Source: JANNUT01 sp046331425 (GTDB lineage: Bacteria; Acidobacteriota; Polarisedimenticolia; J045). From it: a stretch of 64,000 nucleotides of DNA. The translations under genes and the position numbers were made by a program. Below the pieces are notes generated by a model. The model was not told the DNA's origin, searched no databases, and saw only the letters and a program-made list of their open reading frames with translations. Where the stretch lies: the NCBI GenBank assembly GCA_046331425.1, contig JAXLQU010000004.1, positions 62,001 to 126,000 on the forward strand, read 5' to 3'. Shown piece by piece: positions 16,246 to 24,263 of the stretch; position 1 is the first letter of the stretch; each line of letters begins with the position of its first letter.

Positions 16246-16269
16246 CGATTCACGAAGAGGAGGCAATTG

Positions 16270-16641
16270 ATGATCTCAATGAGAGGAGCTCTGGCAGCGG
16301 TCGTGTTGTGTGTCGTCGGCCTCGCGGTTGCGGCTGGTCCTGGGGACGAGAAGCGATTCGCGGTGCTGGACAAGCTCGAGTCGTCGAAGACCCCCGTAGT
16401 GATCAAGTTCCCGAAGGGGAGCCTAGCTGAGGTCCTGGAGTCGCTCTCACAGATCGGCGGCTTCCAGGTCGAATGGAAGGGCCAGAAACCAACGGGTAGC
16501 GTCAGCGTGGATTGGACGAGTATCACCGTCAAAGAGGCGCTGATCCGGCTGGGCAAGGAGCAGTACCTGGACTATGAGGTGCCGGCAGCGACGAAGCTCG
16601 TCGTCACTTCGTCGCCTCGCGGTGCGAATCCGACGAAGTAG
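16270..16641 (+). CDS. Secreted STN-domain-like protein (cassette gene)
   Basis: A 123-residue protein starting at the ATG at 16270, which follows GAGGAGGCAATTG. A signal peptide (MRGALAAVVLCVVGLAVAAG) precedes about 80 residues resembling the secretin/TonB short N-terminal (STN) domain: VVIKFPKGSLAEVLESLSQI, FQVEWKG, VSVDWTSITVKEALIRLGKE and a final strand. STN domains are usually the N-terminal part of secretins and TonB receptors. Here the domain stands alone, so it may bind an envelope partner. That role is inferred only. Confidence 0.6.
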   Translation: MISMRGALAAVVLCVVGLAVAAGPGDEKRFAVLDKLESSKTPVVIKFPKGSLAEVLESLSQIGGFQVEWKGQKPTGSVSVDWTSITVKEALIRLGKEQYLDYEVPAATKLVVTSSPRGANPTK

Positions 16642-16670
16642 CGCAAGCGGCGTCCTCTTACTGCGCCGCC

Positions 16671-16730
16671 GGCCAACAATGCAGTTCAGCGGATGGTGCT
16701 GTGCGCCGCTGCTGACTGCTATCGTTGGGC
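16671..16730 (+). repeat. attC recombination site 7
   Basis: The right core GTTGGGC (16724-16730) is perfect and the left box GGCCAAC is one base off. The inner palindrome is AGCGGATGGTGC-TG-TGCGCCGCTGCT. It lies directly after the STN-like gene. Confidence 0.75.
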
Positions 16731-16787
16731 GGCGAGCAAGGCAACGATTCGCAGGACACACTGCCAAACGCTCCGCTGGAGACAACG

Positions 16788-17327
16788 GTGATCGACCGCG
16801 CAGAAGTGTGGAGTCGGCTCGCTGGTACTTGGGCCGGCGCGGGTACGGGATCGTATCCGGAGATTTCGACTTTCCGATATCTCGAGCGACTGGTGATTAC
16901 ACGCGAACCTGACTGGAAAATGCTTTCGGTCCTCCAGCGGACTTGGCTCGATGAAAGCGGTGCGCCTGGCAAAGCGCTTCACCTCGAAAGCGGAATCATT
17001 CAGGCCTGCGACGACGAGTCCCTCGTCTACTCCTGCGCGCAGGACAGCGGTCGCACCGAAGTCATGAGGGGAATCGTCACTGCAGCGGAGAGCCTGCTCC
17101 GCATCGAGTGGGTTACGATCGCGCACTCGAATGACGACCGGTTACTTAGAATGGGCCGCACGTGGTGGCTGGCTGCGTCGAGTTTCCGATACGAGGCGTA
17201 CTTGGCGACGGTGCGAACCCCCGAGTATCGAAAGCACCTCGAGGCCACCATGCACCGCGACGGGCTGTCGGAACCTGGGATCCCGCCTAGCCCGCCGCTG
17301 CAACCGCCCGGCTTCGACGGCGGCTGA
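16788..17327 (+). CDS. Nitrobindin-like heme-binding beta-barrel (DUF1794/FABP-like)
   Basis: A 179-residue protein starting at the GTG at 16788 with GGAG 6 bases upstream. The TTG at 16725 lies inside attC 7 and is less likely. It has the hallmark GTWAGAGTGSYPEI (family GTWxGxGxGxYP), then LHLESGIIQACDDES and a C-terminal RKHLEATMHRDG that contains the position of the proximal heme histidine. Family members bind ferric heme and interact with NO or peroxynitrite. This role is inferred from the family. The C-terminal 20 residues run through the next attC. Confidence 0.7.
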   Translation: MIDRAEVWSRLAGTWAGAGTGSYPEISTFRYLERLVITREPDWKMLSVLQRTWLDESGAPGKALHLESGIIQACDDESLVYSCAQDSGRTEVMRGIVTAAESLLRIEWVTIAHSNDDRLLRMGRTWWLAASSFRYEAYLATVRTPEYRKHLEATMHRDGLSEPGIPPSPPLQPPGFDGG

Positions 17328-17342
17328 GCGGCAGCGTTGGAC
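17285..17342 (+). repeat. attC recombination site 8
   Basis: The right core GTTGGAC (17336-17342) is perfect. The left box GCCTAGC is one base off RYYYAAC. The inner arms are GCCGCTGCAACCGCCC and GGCGGCTGAGCGGC. It overlaps the 3' end of the nitrobindin-like gene, supplying its stop codon. Confidence 0.7.
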
Positions 17343-17363
17343 GGTCCGGAAAGGCCCCCTGAA

Positions 17364-17783
17364 GTGACATCACGGCAGCTGGCGATCCTCGCACTTGCTA
17401 CTGCTGGATTTCTGCTTGCGTCGGGCTGTGATCGCGCTGTGACGACGGCCACATCGGAGAGAGCGACATGGGAGTACGTGGAGAAATACTGGGGCGGAAT
17501 CGCGCTTGAAGAGGCAAGTATCAATGAGTCACTCGTCTCGATCCCGTTCAAGCTGGGGGTTCATGGAGTTGAGCGCCTCGACTCCGGAGTGTGTGTTCAT
17601 CGCATCACCGCTCGGTTCGAGGGGGCACGCATCATGATGCGAATAGATAAGTGCATCTGTGGTCCGAGCGCGACCCGGGATCTCCGAGCGATTCTTCGGC
17701 GGCCCGCGTCAGGCAACTACGATGTCGTCTACGACGACGCGACGGCGGCCTTTCCTCGAATCGGTCGGGTCACGGTTCCGTGA
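17364..17783 (+). CDS. Small lipoprotein (cassette gene)
   Basis: A 139-residue protein from the GTG at 17364. The N-terminus ILALATAGFLLASGC is a signal peptide with lipobox LASGC. The mature part has three further cysteines (SGVCVHRI, KCICGP) and the strand-rich end YDVVYDDATAAFPRIGRVTV. I recognise no family. It is predicted to be anchored to a membrane facing the periplasm. The TTG at 17337 lies in the attC core, so the internal GTG is preferred. Confidence 0.55.
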   Translation: MTSRQLAILALATAGFLLASGCDRAVTTATSERATWEYVEKYWGGIALEEASINESLVSIPFKLGVHGVERLDSGVCVHRITARFEGARIMMRIDKCICGPSATRDLRAILRRPASGNYDVVYDDATAAFPRIGRVTVP

Positions 17784-17801
17784 ACGCCATCGAGGCTGGC
17801 C

Positions 17802-17904
17802 GTCCAACAACGCGTTCCAGCGGACGCATGCGCGCGTCACGGCCCGTGCTGAAAGACGACACGGGTCGCGCAACTAGGGTCGCGCGTCACGCGTCGCGCT
17901 AGGC
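17802..17904 (+). repeat. attC recombination site 9, long variant
   Basis: The left box GTCCAAC (17802-17808) is perfect. A possible right core GCTAGGC at 17898-17904 is one base off. The interior is longer than in the other sites and holds CCCGTG/CACGGG and GCGCGCGTCACG-type arms. It ends 15 bases before the DUF849 start codon. Confidence 0.5.
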
Positions 17905-17919
17905 GAAGGAGCAACCGAC

Positions 17920-18651
17920 GTGGCAAAGAGCGAGCTGTTGTTGCAAGCAGCACTCAATGGAAATCGTGATCATCCAGCTCTGCCTCGCACGCCGGAGGAA
18001 CTTGCCAAAGAGGCACGCGCTGCTGTGAATGCTGGTGCTCGATCGCTGCATCTGCACCCATACGATCAACATGGGCGTGAGACATTGGCGGCGGAGCCGT
18101 GCGCGGCGGCACTGCGGGCGGTTCGTGCCGCCTGCCCAGGAGTGACGATCTCCTTCACCACGTCAGCGGCTGTGGAACCCGACCCGAGGAAGCGAAAGCT
18201 CCTGATCGTCTCGTGGACGGAACTGCCCGATCTCGTGACCGCCAACATGGGCGAACAAGGAATCCTCGAACTCTGTGAACTCCTCCTGACCCGCGGCATC
18301 GGTATCGAGGCTGGCCTGTCGTCACTCTCCGATGCTCGCGCGTTTGGTAAGTCGGGAATCGCGCCACGCTGCGTGCGTGCGATGGTTGAGCCACTCGATC
18401 CCGAGCCCAACGATGCGGTCGCCCACGCCGAAGCGATTGAGCGGGAACTCGCAGCTTGGGGCGTGCAACTCGAACAGGTTCATCATGGCGATGGCGTCGC
18501 CTCTTGGGCAGTCAATCGACGTGCTGTAGGGCGCGGTCATGGCATTCGTACCGGTTTGGAGGACACTCCCGTCCTCCCCGATGGTCGTCAGGCTTCGGGA
18601 AACGGGGAATTGGTTGCTGCTGCGGCATTGCTGCTCGGTCAGCGACGGTAG
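17920..18651 (+). CDS. BKACE-family (DUF849) beta-keto acid cleavage enzyme
   Basis: A 243-residue TIM-barrel protein starting at GTG 17920 with GAAGGAG upstream. Family features include LLQAALNGNRDHPALPRTPEEL, ARSLHLHPYD (the HLHxxD zinc site), ISFTTSAA, TANMGEQG and a C-terminal LVAAAALLL. BKACE enzymes cleave beta-keto acids with acetyl-CoA to give acetoacetate and a CoA ester. Many close homologues are somewhat longer. It follows attC 9 directly and is in the same orientation as the cassettes, so it may be the last cassette of the array. Confidence 0.75.
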   Translation: MAKSELLLQAALNGNRDHPALPRTPEELAKEARAAVNAGARSLHLHPYDQHGRETLAAEPCAAALRAVRAACPGVTISFTTSAAVEPDPRKRKLLIVSWTELPDLVTANMGEQGILELCELLLTRGIGIEAGLSSLSDARAFGKSGIAPRCVRAMVEPLDPEPNDAVAHAEAIERELAAWGVQLEQVHHGDGVASWAVNRRAVGRGHGIRTGLEDTPVLPDGRQASGNGELVAAAALLLGQRR

Positions 18652-18667
18652 GTCGTGGCCACCCTCC

Positions 18668-18674
18668 GCCCAAC
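18668..18674 (+). repeat. Isolated attC left box
   Basis: GCCCAAC, a perfect RYYYAAC box, sits 17 bases after the DUF849 stop codon, where an attC should begin. No matching GTTRRRY core follows before the transposase remnant starts near 18.7 kb. It is probably half of an attC cut by the insertion. Confidence 0.35.
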
Positions 18675-18736
18675 ACCGGTTCTCCTCAGCTTTCTGGACA
18701 GCTCCAATGAGGCGAGAACCTCTCGAGTAGTAAGCG

Positions 18737-18855
18737 ATGAGGATGAAACGGCGGAAGTTCACGGACGAACTCAAGCAATAGACCGCGCGCTTGATTCGAG
18801 AGGGCGACAAGTCGTTCGCCGATCTCTCGCGCCGCTCGAGCCGCACCAAGCCTTC
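18737..18855 (+). mobile_element. IS3-family OrfA (transposase HTH) remnant
   Basis: Translation from the ATG at 18737 gives MRMKRRKFTDELKQ, a stop codon, then TARLIREGDKSFADLSRRSS. This is the start of an IS3-type OrfA helix-turn-helix protein, with a CAA-to-TAA type nonsense change. Nothing of OrfB remains. The remnant abuts the 3' end of the homogentisate dioxygenase gene and marks the right edge of the cassette region. Confidence 0.6.
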
Positions 18856-18876
18856 GCACGCCCGAACGCTGTCGAA

Positions 18877-20034
18877 TCACACCCAACTGCGGTTGTAGTC
18901 GCGATCCTCGAGTGCGTGCGCGTGGGCTGTCGGCAACAGCGGCGAGAATGTATCGACCATCACGGCGAGTTCGCTGGTTCGTTTCGAGCCGATCGACGCC
19001 TCATACGTCCCGGGATGCGGACCGTGTGGCAAGCCGGTGGGGTGCAAGCTGATCGAGCCTGGTCCGACTCCCTTGCGTGACGTGAAGTTCCCGTCGACGT
19101 AGAACAGGATCTCGTCGCAACTCGGTGACGAGTGCGGGTAAGGACATGGGATTGCCTGCTCGTGAAAGTCGACCACGCGCGGCACGAACGAGCAGACCAC
19201 GAAACCTGCCCCGGCAAACGTGATGTGAATCGTGGGCGGCAAGTGCACCAAGCCGGTTTTCGGTTGATAGGCGCGAATCGGAAACGCAAACGGCCAGACC
19301 ACGCCGTCCCACCCGATTACGTCGAAGGGATCATGCGCTTGCTCGAACGCCGTCAGCCGCTCGCCACGTTTGACCACCAATCTCTTGGGCGCCTGCAGAG
19401 TGGTCGAGCCGCCCTCGGGCCAAACCGGCGTGATGAAGTCACGATGCGTAAACGGTGCATCCATCTTCAACTGACCCGACGGATTGCGGAACTGAGTAGG
19501 GATGTCGATGTATGACAGCCCTTCCAGTACGAACAACGAGCAGGGCCCATCGAGCCGCCAGCGATGTGAAAGTTGTTTTGGAATGAAAACGTAGTCTTCG
19601 GCCTTGAACGGAACGAAACCGAGCGGCGTCTCGACGCGGCCGGATCCTCTTTGAACGAAGACCAGTTCATCGCCGTCGGCGTTGGCCACCAACGTCTCAT
19701 CGTCGCGGTCTGCATGCACCATCCAAACGGCGACCTCGCGATTGGCCAATAATCGCTTGCGGCCTGTGAACGGTGCGCCGCCCACCGCCATGCGCGTGGT
19801 GTCGATATGTTGCCGGCGCAGTGGGCCTTCCCATCGCGCTTCGGAGTAACCGGGATGAAAGCCGAGGTCCTCCTCGGATTTGATCCAATGCGGCGGGTCG
19901 CGGTGATAGAGGATGCTGAAGGCGCCGTCGAATCCCACTCGTGTGAAGCAGTGTTCGAACGCCAACTTGCCGTCGGGCTGAAACACCGTGTGTGGCTTGG
20001 GGGGCACGGCGCCAAACTGCAGTCGATGGATCAT
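18877..20034 (-). CDS. hmgA: Homogentisate 1,2-dioxygenase
   Basis: A 385-residue cupin-type dioxygenase. It has FQPDGKLAFEHCFTRVGFDG, FVQRGSGRVETPLGFVPFKA, DYVFIPKQLSHRWRLDG and the iron-site region YPHSSPSCDEILFYVDGNF followed by SLHPTGLPHGPHPGTYEAS. It opens the ring of homogentisate to maleylacetoacetate in tyrosine catabolism. It is somewhat shorter than the classic enzymes of about 430-440 residues, as in the bacterial HGD-like branch. It lies 5 bases downstream of hppD, clearly one transcription unit. No maleylacetoacetate isomerase or fumarylacetoacetase gene is in the window. Confidence 0.85.
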   Translation of the reverse strand: MIHRLQFGAVPPKPHTVFQPDGKLAFEHCFTRVGFDGAFSILYHRDPPHWIKSEEDLGFHPGYSEARWEGPLRRQHIDTTRMAVGGAPFTGRKRLLANREVAVWMVHADRDDETLVANADGDELVFVQRGSGRVETPLGFVPFKAEDYVFIPKQLSHRWRLDGPCSLFVLEGLSYIDIPTQFRNPSGQLKMDAPFTHRDFITPVWPEGGSTTLQAPKRLVVKRGERLTAFEQAHDPFDVIGWDGVVWPFAFPIRAYQPKTGLVHLPPTIHITFAGAGFVVCSFVPRVVDFHEQAIPCPYPHSSPSCDEILFYVDGNFTSRKGVGPGSISLHPTGLPHGPHPGTYEASIGSKRTSELAVMVDTFSPLLPTAHAHALEDRDYNRSWV

Positions 20035-20039
20035 GGCGG

Positions 20040-21230
20040 CTAGCTCCCGGCGCCTGCGTCGAGCTGCTTCTGAACGGCGATGCGTGCATCCTGATCGCGC
20101 TCGATCGCTTCGAACAGCGCGCGGAAGTTGCCTTCACCGAACGAGCGTGCGCCGCAGCGCTGAATCACCTCGTAGAAGAACGGGCCGGCCTTTTCGTCGC
20201 GGTAGAGTGCGCCGCCCTCCACCATGAAAATCTGCAACAGGTACTTGTCGTTCTCGCCGTCGACCAGAATCTGCAGGCGGCGCAACTCGTCGAGGTCCTC
20301 TTTCAGTTTTCCGACCCGTCGTTCGACCAGTCGCGTCGGCAACATGTCGTAGTAGGTCGCGGGAGTTTGCAAGAACTCGACGCCCTGACGACGCAACCCT
20401 TCAACCGTCGGGATGATGTGCGGCACGTGGAACGCGACGTGCTGCACGCCGGGACCGACGTTCGCTTCGCAGAATGTGTAGATCTGGCTCTTCTCGTAGT
20501 TGGGTGTCACCGGCTCGTTGTTGGCCAGTTTGATGCCGCTCTCCGGATCCCACATCACGATCGAGGCCAGGCCGGAGCCGTTCTCGCCGCCTCGCAAGTC
20601 GTTGGTGTGGAAGTGGACTCGCCAGTACTCCTCGAACCCCAACACGTCGCGCAGCCAGGTGATGTGCGGTTCGATCGTGAGGAAGTTGGAGGTGATGTGG
20701 TCGATGACTTGCAGCTCGAACTTGTTGTGTCCCTCGCCATTGCCCGTGACGGTGAAGCCCGGTGGTGTGGCGCCAGGCTGGCGTTCAACGAACCGCAGTC
20801 GCACATCGCCCAAGGGGGAGGCGATGTCGAAGTACCGATACGGTGCGCCGTTGCGGTCGGCCAGTGCATGGACGTCGCTGCAAAAGGTTGCGGCACGATG
20901 TTCGAGCGTCCGGCGGGTGTGATCAATATCGCGCACACGAAAGCCGAGTACGGCGATCCCATCGGGATGGCGCTTCAGCCAACGATCGGCCCGCGAGCCG
21001 CGCTCTTTGGAGGTTACGCACGAGAACAGCGCCTTGCCGGCCAGGAAAAGCAGCGCGTTTTCTCCGCGTCGGGCCGCCTCCTTGTCGTCAAGCTGGCCGA
21101 TCTGTGGAACGTCCATCATCTCGGTGTAAAACCGGCGGCTGCGCTCCAGATCGCTGACGATGAATTCGTAACTGTCGTAGCCGATGATCCCAAGACTCGG
21201 GCGTGAGGTGCTCGGCGAAGCGGCGTTCAT
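20040..21230 (-). CDS. hppD: 4-Hydroxyphenylpyruvate dioxygenase
   Basis: A 396-residue two-domain VOC-fold dioxygenase. The C-terminal catalytic half contains GVQHVAFHVPHIIPTVEGLR, TYYDMLPTRL, NDKYLLQIFM and FFYEVIQRCGARSFGEGNFR, with the 2-His/1-Glu iron site and the family-typical C-terminal helix. It converts 4-hydroxyphenylpyruvate to homogentisate, feeding the adjacent HmgA. The start is the ATG at 21230 ahead of MNAASPSTSRPS. Confidence 0.93.
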   Translation of the reverse strand: MNAASPSTSRPSLGIIGYDSYEFIVSDLERSRRFYTEMMDVPQIGQLDDKEAARRGENALLFLAGKALFSCVTSKERGSRADRWLKRHPDGIAVLGFRVRDIDHTRRTLEHRAATFCSDVHALADRNGAPYRYFDIASPLGDVRLRFVERQPGATPPGFTVTGNGEGHNKFELQVIDHITSNFLTIEPHITWLRDVLGFEEYWRVHFHTNDLRGGENGSGLASIVMWDPESGIKLANNEPVTPNYEKSQIYTFCEANVGPGVQHVAFHVPHIIPTVEGLRRQGVEFLQTPATYYDMLPTRLVERRVGKLKEDLDELRRLQILVDGENDKYLLQIFMVEGGALYRDEKAGPFFYEVIQRCGARSFGEGNFRALFEAIERDQDARIAVQKQLDAGAGS

Positions 21231-21387
21231 GGTCGATCCTCGGAAGGCGAATGTGACGAGCCGCGATTATAGGGTGCGCTATCCCTGGCGTGCGATAACC
21301 GCTGATCTAGCGCTCTCGCGCTCTCTTGACTGTCCCAGCCTGCCGATCAGACGCCCGTGAGATCGCTCGACGACGTCGAGCGCAGGT

Positions 21388-22206
21388 TCACGAGCGCAGG
21401 AGGCGTTCGGCGTAGGCGCAACTGAGATCGAGTGCCTCTTGGATCGAATCGACGACATACAAGACGGGCTGCATGTGCGTCGGATCGTAGGCGCGGTGCG
21501 CCGCTTCCTCGGGATCGAACGGGAGGAATGCCGCCCCCTTGCCGGAGATGGTCAGCGCCAACTCGCCGAAGCTCGAAAGATGGCCTGATCCGTAGGCGCG
21601 GATCTCGTCATTCTGCCGGACCACGCCAAACTCCACCGTGTACCAGTAAAGGCGCGACAGCTTCTCGAGCTGCTCGTCGTTGGCGTGCTTGGAGTAGCTC
21701 CCGAACTGTGCCGAGAGATCGGCGTACTGCTGTACGCCAAGCATCGGAGCGTGCCCGAGCAACTCATGAATCACATCCGGTTCCGGCGTGTAGGCAGGAG
21801 CGCTGTGATGGCGGATGTACTGCGTAGCTGGAAACAGGCGCCGCCCCAAGAGCCCCAAGAAGTCGCGCGCACTGAGTAACCCGGCCACGGGCATCAGCCG
21901 GAAGCCGGTGCGAGACTGTAGGAACTCATCGACATCGCAGTGCTGCGGGATTTCGCCGGCATGAAAGCCGATCGCATCGAGGCTCTGGTTGTATTCGGCG
22001 CAGGCGTGAGTGGGGTAGAGCCTCAACAGCTCGCGAAAGACGGTGCGCCACGTTCCACATTCCAACCGCGAATAAGAGACGCGTGGCAACTCGCCACCTT
22101 CGACATAATCAAGCGCTAGCCGCGCGATGCTGTCACGCCGATCGCGATAGTCCTGATCGTTGAACCCCGGATGGTCGGCCTCGAGTTGAACCAACTGATG
22201 CTGCAT
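21388..22206 (-). CDS. phhA: Phenylalanine 4-monooxygenase
   Basis: A 272-residue aromatic amino acid hydroxylase. Iron ligands are visible in PDVIHELLGHAPML (HxxxxH) and the glutamate in YWYTVEFGVV. Other landmarks are RTGFRLMPVAGLLSARDFL and YSRLECGTWRTVFRELLRLY. It makes tyrosine from phenylalanine with tetrahydropterin. The matching dehydratase PhhB is encoded at 63.6 kb. It is upstream of hppD and hmgA on the same strand, 157 bases away, so the set runs phenylalanine to homogentisate and beyond. Confidence 0.93.
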   Translation of the reverse strand: MQHQLVQLEADHPGFNDQDYRDRRDSIARLALDYVEGGELPRVSYSRLECGTWRTVFRELLRLYPTHACAEYNQSLDAIGFHAGEIPQHCDVDEFLQSRTGFRLMPVAGLLSARDFLGLLGRRLFPATQYIRHHSAPAYTPEPDVIHELLGHAPMLGVQQYADLSAQFGSYSKHANDEQLEKLSRLYWYTVEFGVVRQNDEIRAYGSGHLSSFGELALTISGKGAAFLPFDPEEAAHRAYDPTHMQPVLYVVDSIQEALDLSCAYAERLLRS

Positions 22207-22272
22207 GCCGCGCGCCCCTTACTGCACGCTCCCCGTGAGTCAGAAGGTGCGGCGCTTCGGGTCGATCGCAAG

Positions 22273-22737
22273 CTAAAAACAGCCCTTTCCGATCAATGCC
22301 GCGATCGCTTGCAGCCCCTTCACGTCGGATTGATCGAACGCATTCGGCTTATCGCTATCGACGTCAAGGACGGCGATGACCTGACCCGAACCATCGTGGA
22401 CAGGAACGACGACCTCGCTTTGGGAGCGTGAATCGCAGGCGACATGGCCCGGGAATTCATGCACATCGGGTACCAGAACCGGCTCGTTTCGATCGATCGC
22501 GGCCCAGCAGACTCCTTCGTGACGCGGCAGCAGTGCGCAGGCCAGCGGGCCTTGGTACGGGCCGACCACCAGATCACCGTCGACCAAGCGATAGAACCCG
22601 ACCCAGAAGTGATGCTTCATTTTGCCCGACAGCAGTGCGGCGGCCGTCGCCATCCGCGCGGTCGGGTCGGTGGTCTTGCGGAACAACTCGGCGAGTTGTT
22701 CCGCAATCCGTTTGTATCGCTCCGCACGTTCAGACAT
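22273..22737 (-). CDS. msrC: GAF-domain free methionine-(R)-sulfoxide reductase
   Basis: A 154-residue single GAF domain. Conserved cysteines appear in GPLACALLPRHEGVCWAAI and EFPGHVACDSRSQSEVVVPV, the positions used by fRMsr enzymes for reduction of free Met-R-O. The ATG at 22737 follows GAGG and gives MSERAERYKRI. A longer start at 22755 is less likely. It is on the same strand as phhA, with a 66-base gap. Confidence 0.82.
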   Translation of the reverse strand: MSERAERYKRIAEQLAELFRKTTDPTARMATAAALLSGKMKHHFWVGFYRLVDGDLVVGPYQGPLACALLPRHEGVCWAAIDRNEPVLVPDVHEFPGHVACDSRSQSEVVVPVHDGSGQVIAVLDVDSDKPNAFDQSDVKGLQAIAALIGKGCF

Positions 22738-22779
22738 GACCAAGCCTCGCCACATCGAGTCAAGAATGAGCCGGCTGCG

Positions 22780-23703
22780 CTATTTCTTCTTCACCAGATC
22801 GCCCTTGGCGAATCCGGAGCCCGACGCGCCTTTGGCGATCGACAGCTTGTCGTTGACCACTTGCACGATTTCGAGAGTGCCGACCTTGGTCTCCTCGCCG
22901 CCGAGTACCTCGCCGCTATCGGGGTCTTTGATTTGCTCACCCATGCGGAGCACCTCGAACTTGTCGCCAACCTTCACGCCCGAGCCGGCACCGACGTTGA
23001 GGAAGATCTTTTCTCCCTGCACGTTGGCGATCTTCCCCTCGACACCGCCTGTCGGTGTGGACGGTGTCAACCCCGTCGCTTTGCCGGAGATGTCGGCTGC
23101 GAGACTCTTGACCGCGTCGTACAGCACCTTGCTGGCCATGCCGTCGTTCCAATCGGTTCCGAGACTCGCCCCCTTGAAGTCACCCTTGCCGAATGTGTGC
23201 CCCCCCTTGCCTTCGAACGCCCCCAGAATTTCGGCCGTCGTGGTGTCGTCCAAGCGCGCCGCGAGTTGCGCTTTCCCGGTTACCACCGAAGCGCCCATGC
23301 TCGGCAGCCCTTTCAGCAACCCGCCGGGCAACCGTCCGCCCTTTTCGGCGACATCGAACTCGATGACCGAGCCGACCACGATCAGTTGAACGCCGAGGAT
23401 CTTCCCGATCTTTGCCGCGGTCGCCGGATTGACGCGTCCGCTGTCGCCCAGATTCTGCTCGGCCATGATCTTGTCCAGTTGCTGTCGCTCGATCACGCTG
23501 AATCGGCCGCTCTTCACCAACTCGTTGGTGAGGTTGTCGGAGGCGGCGCGAGCGAGATTGTTCCACGACCAGCCGTAGTGCCAACCGCCTTGAATCGCTT
23601 CGGTATCGAAATCGACGACCGCGATCCGGATCTTGTCCTGCGCAAGCGCAGGCAACGACAGGGCCAGCAACAGGACGGCCGAGAGCAGCAGGCGAAACTT
23701 CAT
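22780..23703 (-). CDS. CsgG/HfaB-like secreted protein
   Basis: A 307-residue protein. A signal peptide (MKFRLLLSAVLLLALSLPAL, cleaved near ALAQ) precedes a CsgG-like domain: IRIAVVDFDTEAIQGGW, LVKSGRFSVIERQQLDKIMA and VQLIVVGSVIEF. CsgG proteins form outer-membrane oligomers for curli secretion. This one has no lipobox cysteine after the signal and no curli neighbours, so a general envelope role is more likely. The C-terminal third (GEKIFLNVGAGSGVKVGDKF) is a separate beta-barrel-like domain common in CsgG-related proteins. Confidence 0.8.
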   Translation of the reverse strand: MKFRLLLSAVLLLALSLPALAQDKIRIAVVDFDTEAIQGGWHYGWSWNNLARAASDNLTNELVKSGRFSVIERQQLDKIMAEQNLGDSGRVNPATAAKIGKILGVQLIVVGSVIEFDVAEKGGRLPGGLLKGLPSMGASVVTGKAQLAARLDDTTTAEILGAFEGKGGHTFGKGDFKGASLGTDWNDGMASKVLYDAVKSLAADISGKATGLTPSTPTGGVEGKIANVQGEKIFLNVGAGSGVKVGDKFEVLRMGEQIKDPDSGEVLGGEETKVGTLEIVQVVNDKLSIAKGASGSGFAKGDLVKKK

Positions 23704-23848
23704 TGCGACACCTCCGGGTGAATGGGTCCGCGTCGATCGAGCGGTATCGGTCGAATCGACAAAAGACCGCGGGGAGTTTCGGTCGCGCTCCCATCGACGT
23801 CAAATGGGCGGTATTGTCGGCGCCCTCGCCAGTCGAAAGGGGCAAGCC

Positions 23849-24217
23849 ATGGCCGATCACAGCCACCTCGATGAATTCGCTGCCTACCGCCGCACGATGA
23901 ACGAGAAGATTCTGGCCAGCGGGCATGTCGGCATCCAGCGATTCTTCAATCTCGATACCCGGGCGTATGAACAGGGCGCCCTCGATGTCAAGACCAAGGA
24001 ACTGATGGGGCTGGTCGCCTCGATGGTGCTGCGCTGCAACGACTGCATCGACTATCACGTGATCGAGTCGGTGCGGGCCGGCGCCAGCGACTTGGAATTG
24101 CACGAGACGGTGCGCAACATCGCCCTGATCGTCGGCGGCTCGATCGTGATTCCGCACCTCCGCCACGCCTTCGCAACTCTGGAACAACTCCGTCAAGCCC
24201 CGCCCCCCGACCTCTAA
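23849..24217 (+). CDS. Carboxymuconolactone decarboxylase/AhpD-like protein
   Basis: A 122-residue all-helical protein with the redox motif in MVLRCNDCIDYHVIES (CxxC with nearby His), typical of the AhpD-like CMD family that supports peroxide reduction. The ATG at 23849 follows GAAAGGGG. The stop codon lies within the start of the dispersed repeat copy at 24216. Confidence 0.82.
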   Translation: MADHSHLDEFAAYRRTMNEKILASGHVGIQRFFNLDTRAYEQGALDVKTKELMGLVASMVLRCNDCIDYHVIESVRAGASDLELHETVRNIALIVGGSIVIPHLRHAFATLEQLRQAPPPDL

Positions 24218-24254
24218 TCCGGGGACGTTAATCCGGGGACGTCATACCTATTTC
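24216..24254 (-). repeat. Dispersed intergenic repeat, copy 1 with partial tandem duplication
   Basis: AATCCGGGGACGT occurs twice in tandem and the second copy continues into CATACCTATTTC. This is the reverse complement of the element AAATAGGT-(N)2-A/CCGTCCCCG found at 30.5-30.7, 35.7 and 37.0 kb. It begins at the stop codon of the AhpD-like gene. Confidence 0.7.
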
Positions 24255-24263
24255 GCCCGGCGA

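Noticed and set aside
13738..17342. Regularly spaced palindromic repeats resembling a CRISPR array
   Set aside because: Units are diverged, separated by genes and carry integron core sites. There are no short uniform spacers or cas genes.
12625..18860. Search for an integron integrase (tyrosine recombinase) inside the array region on both strands
   Set aside because: No frame shows tyrosine-recombinase motifs. An integrase, if any, is outside the window.
22444..23721. 425-codon + strand frame opposite the CsgG-like gene
   Set aside because: Composition and lack of domains mark it as an antisense shadow. The minus-strand gene has a signal peptide and CsgG motifs.
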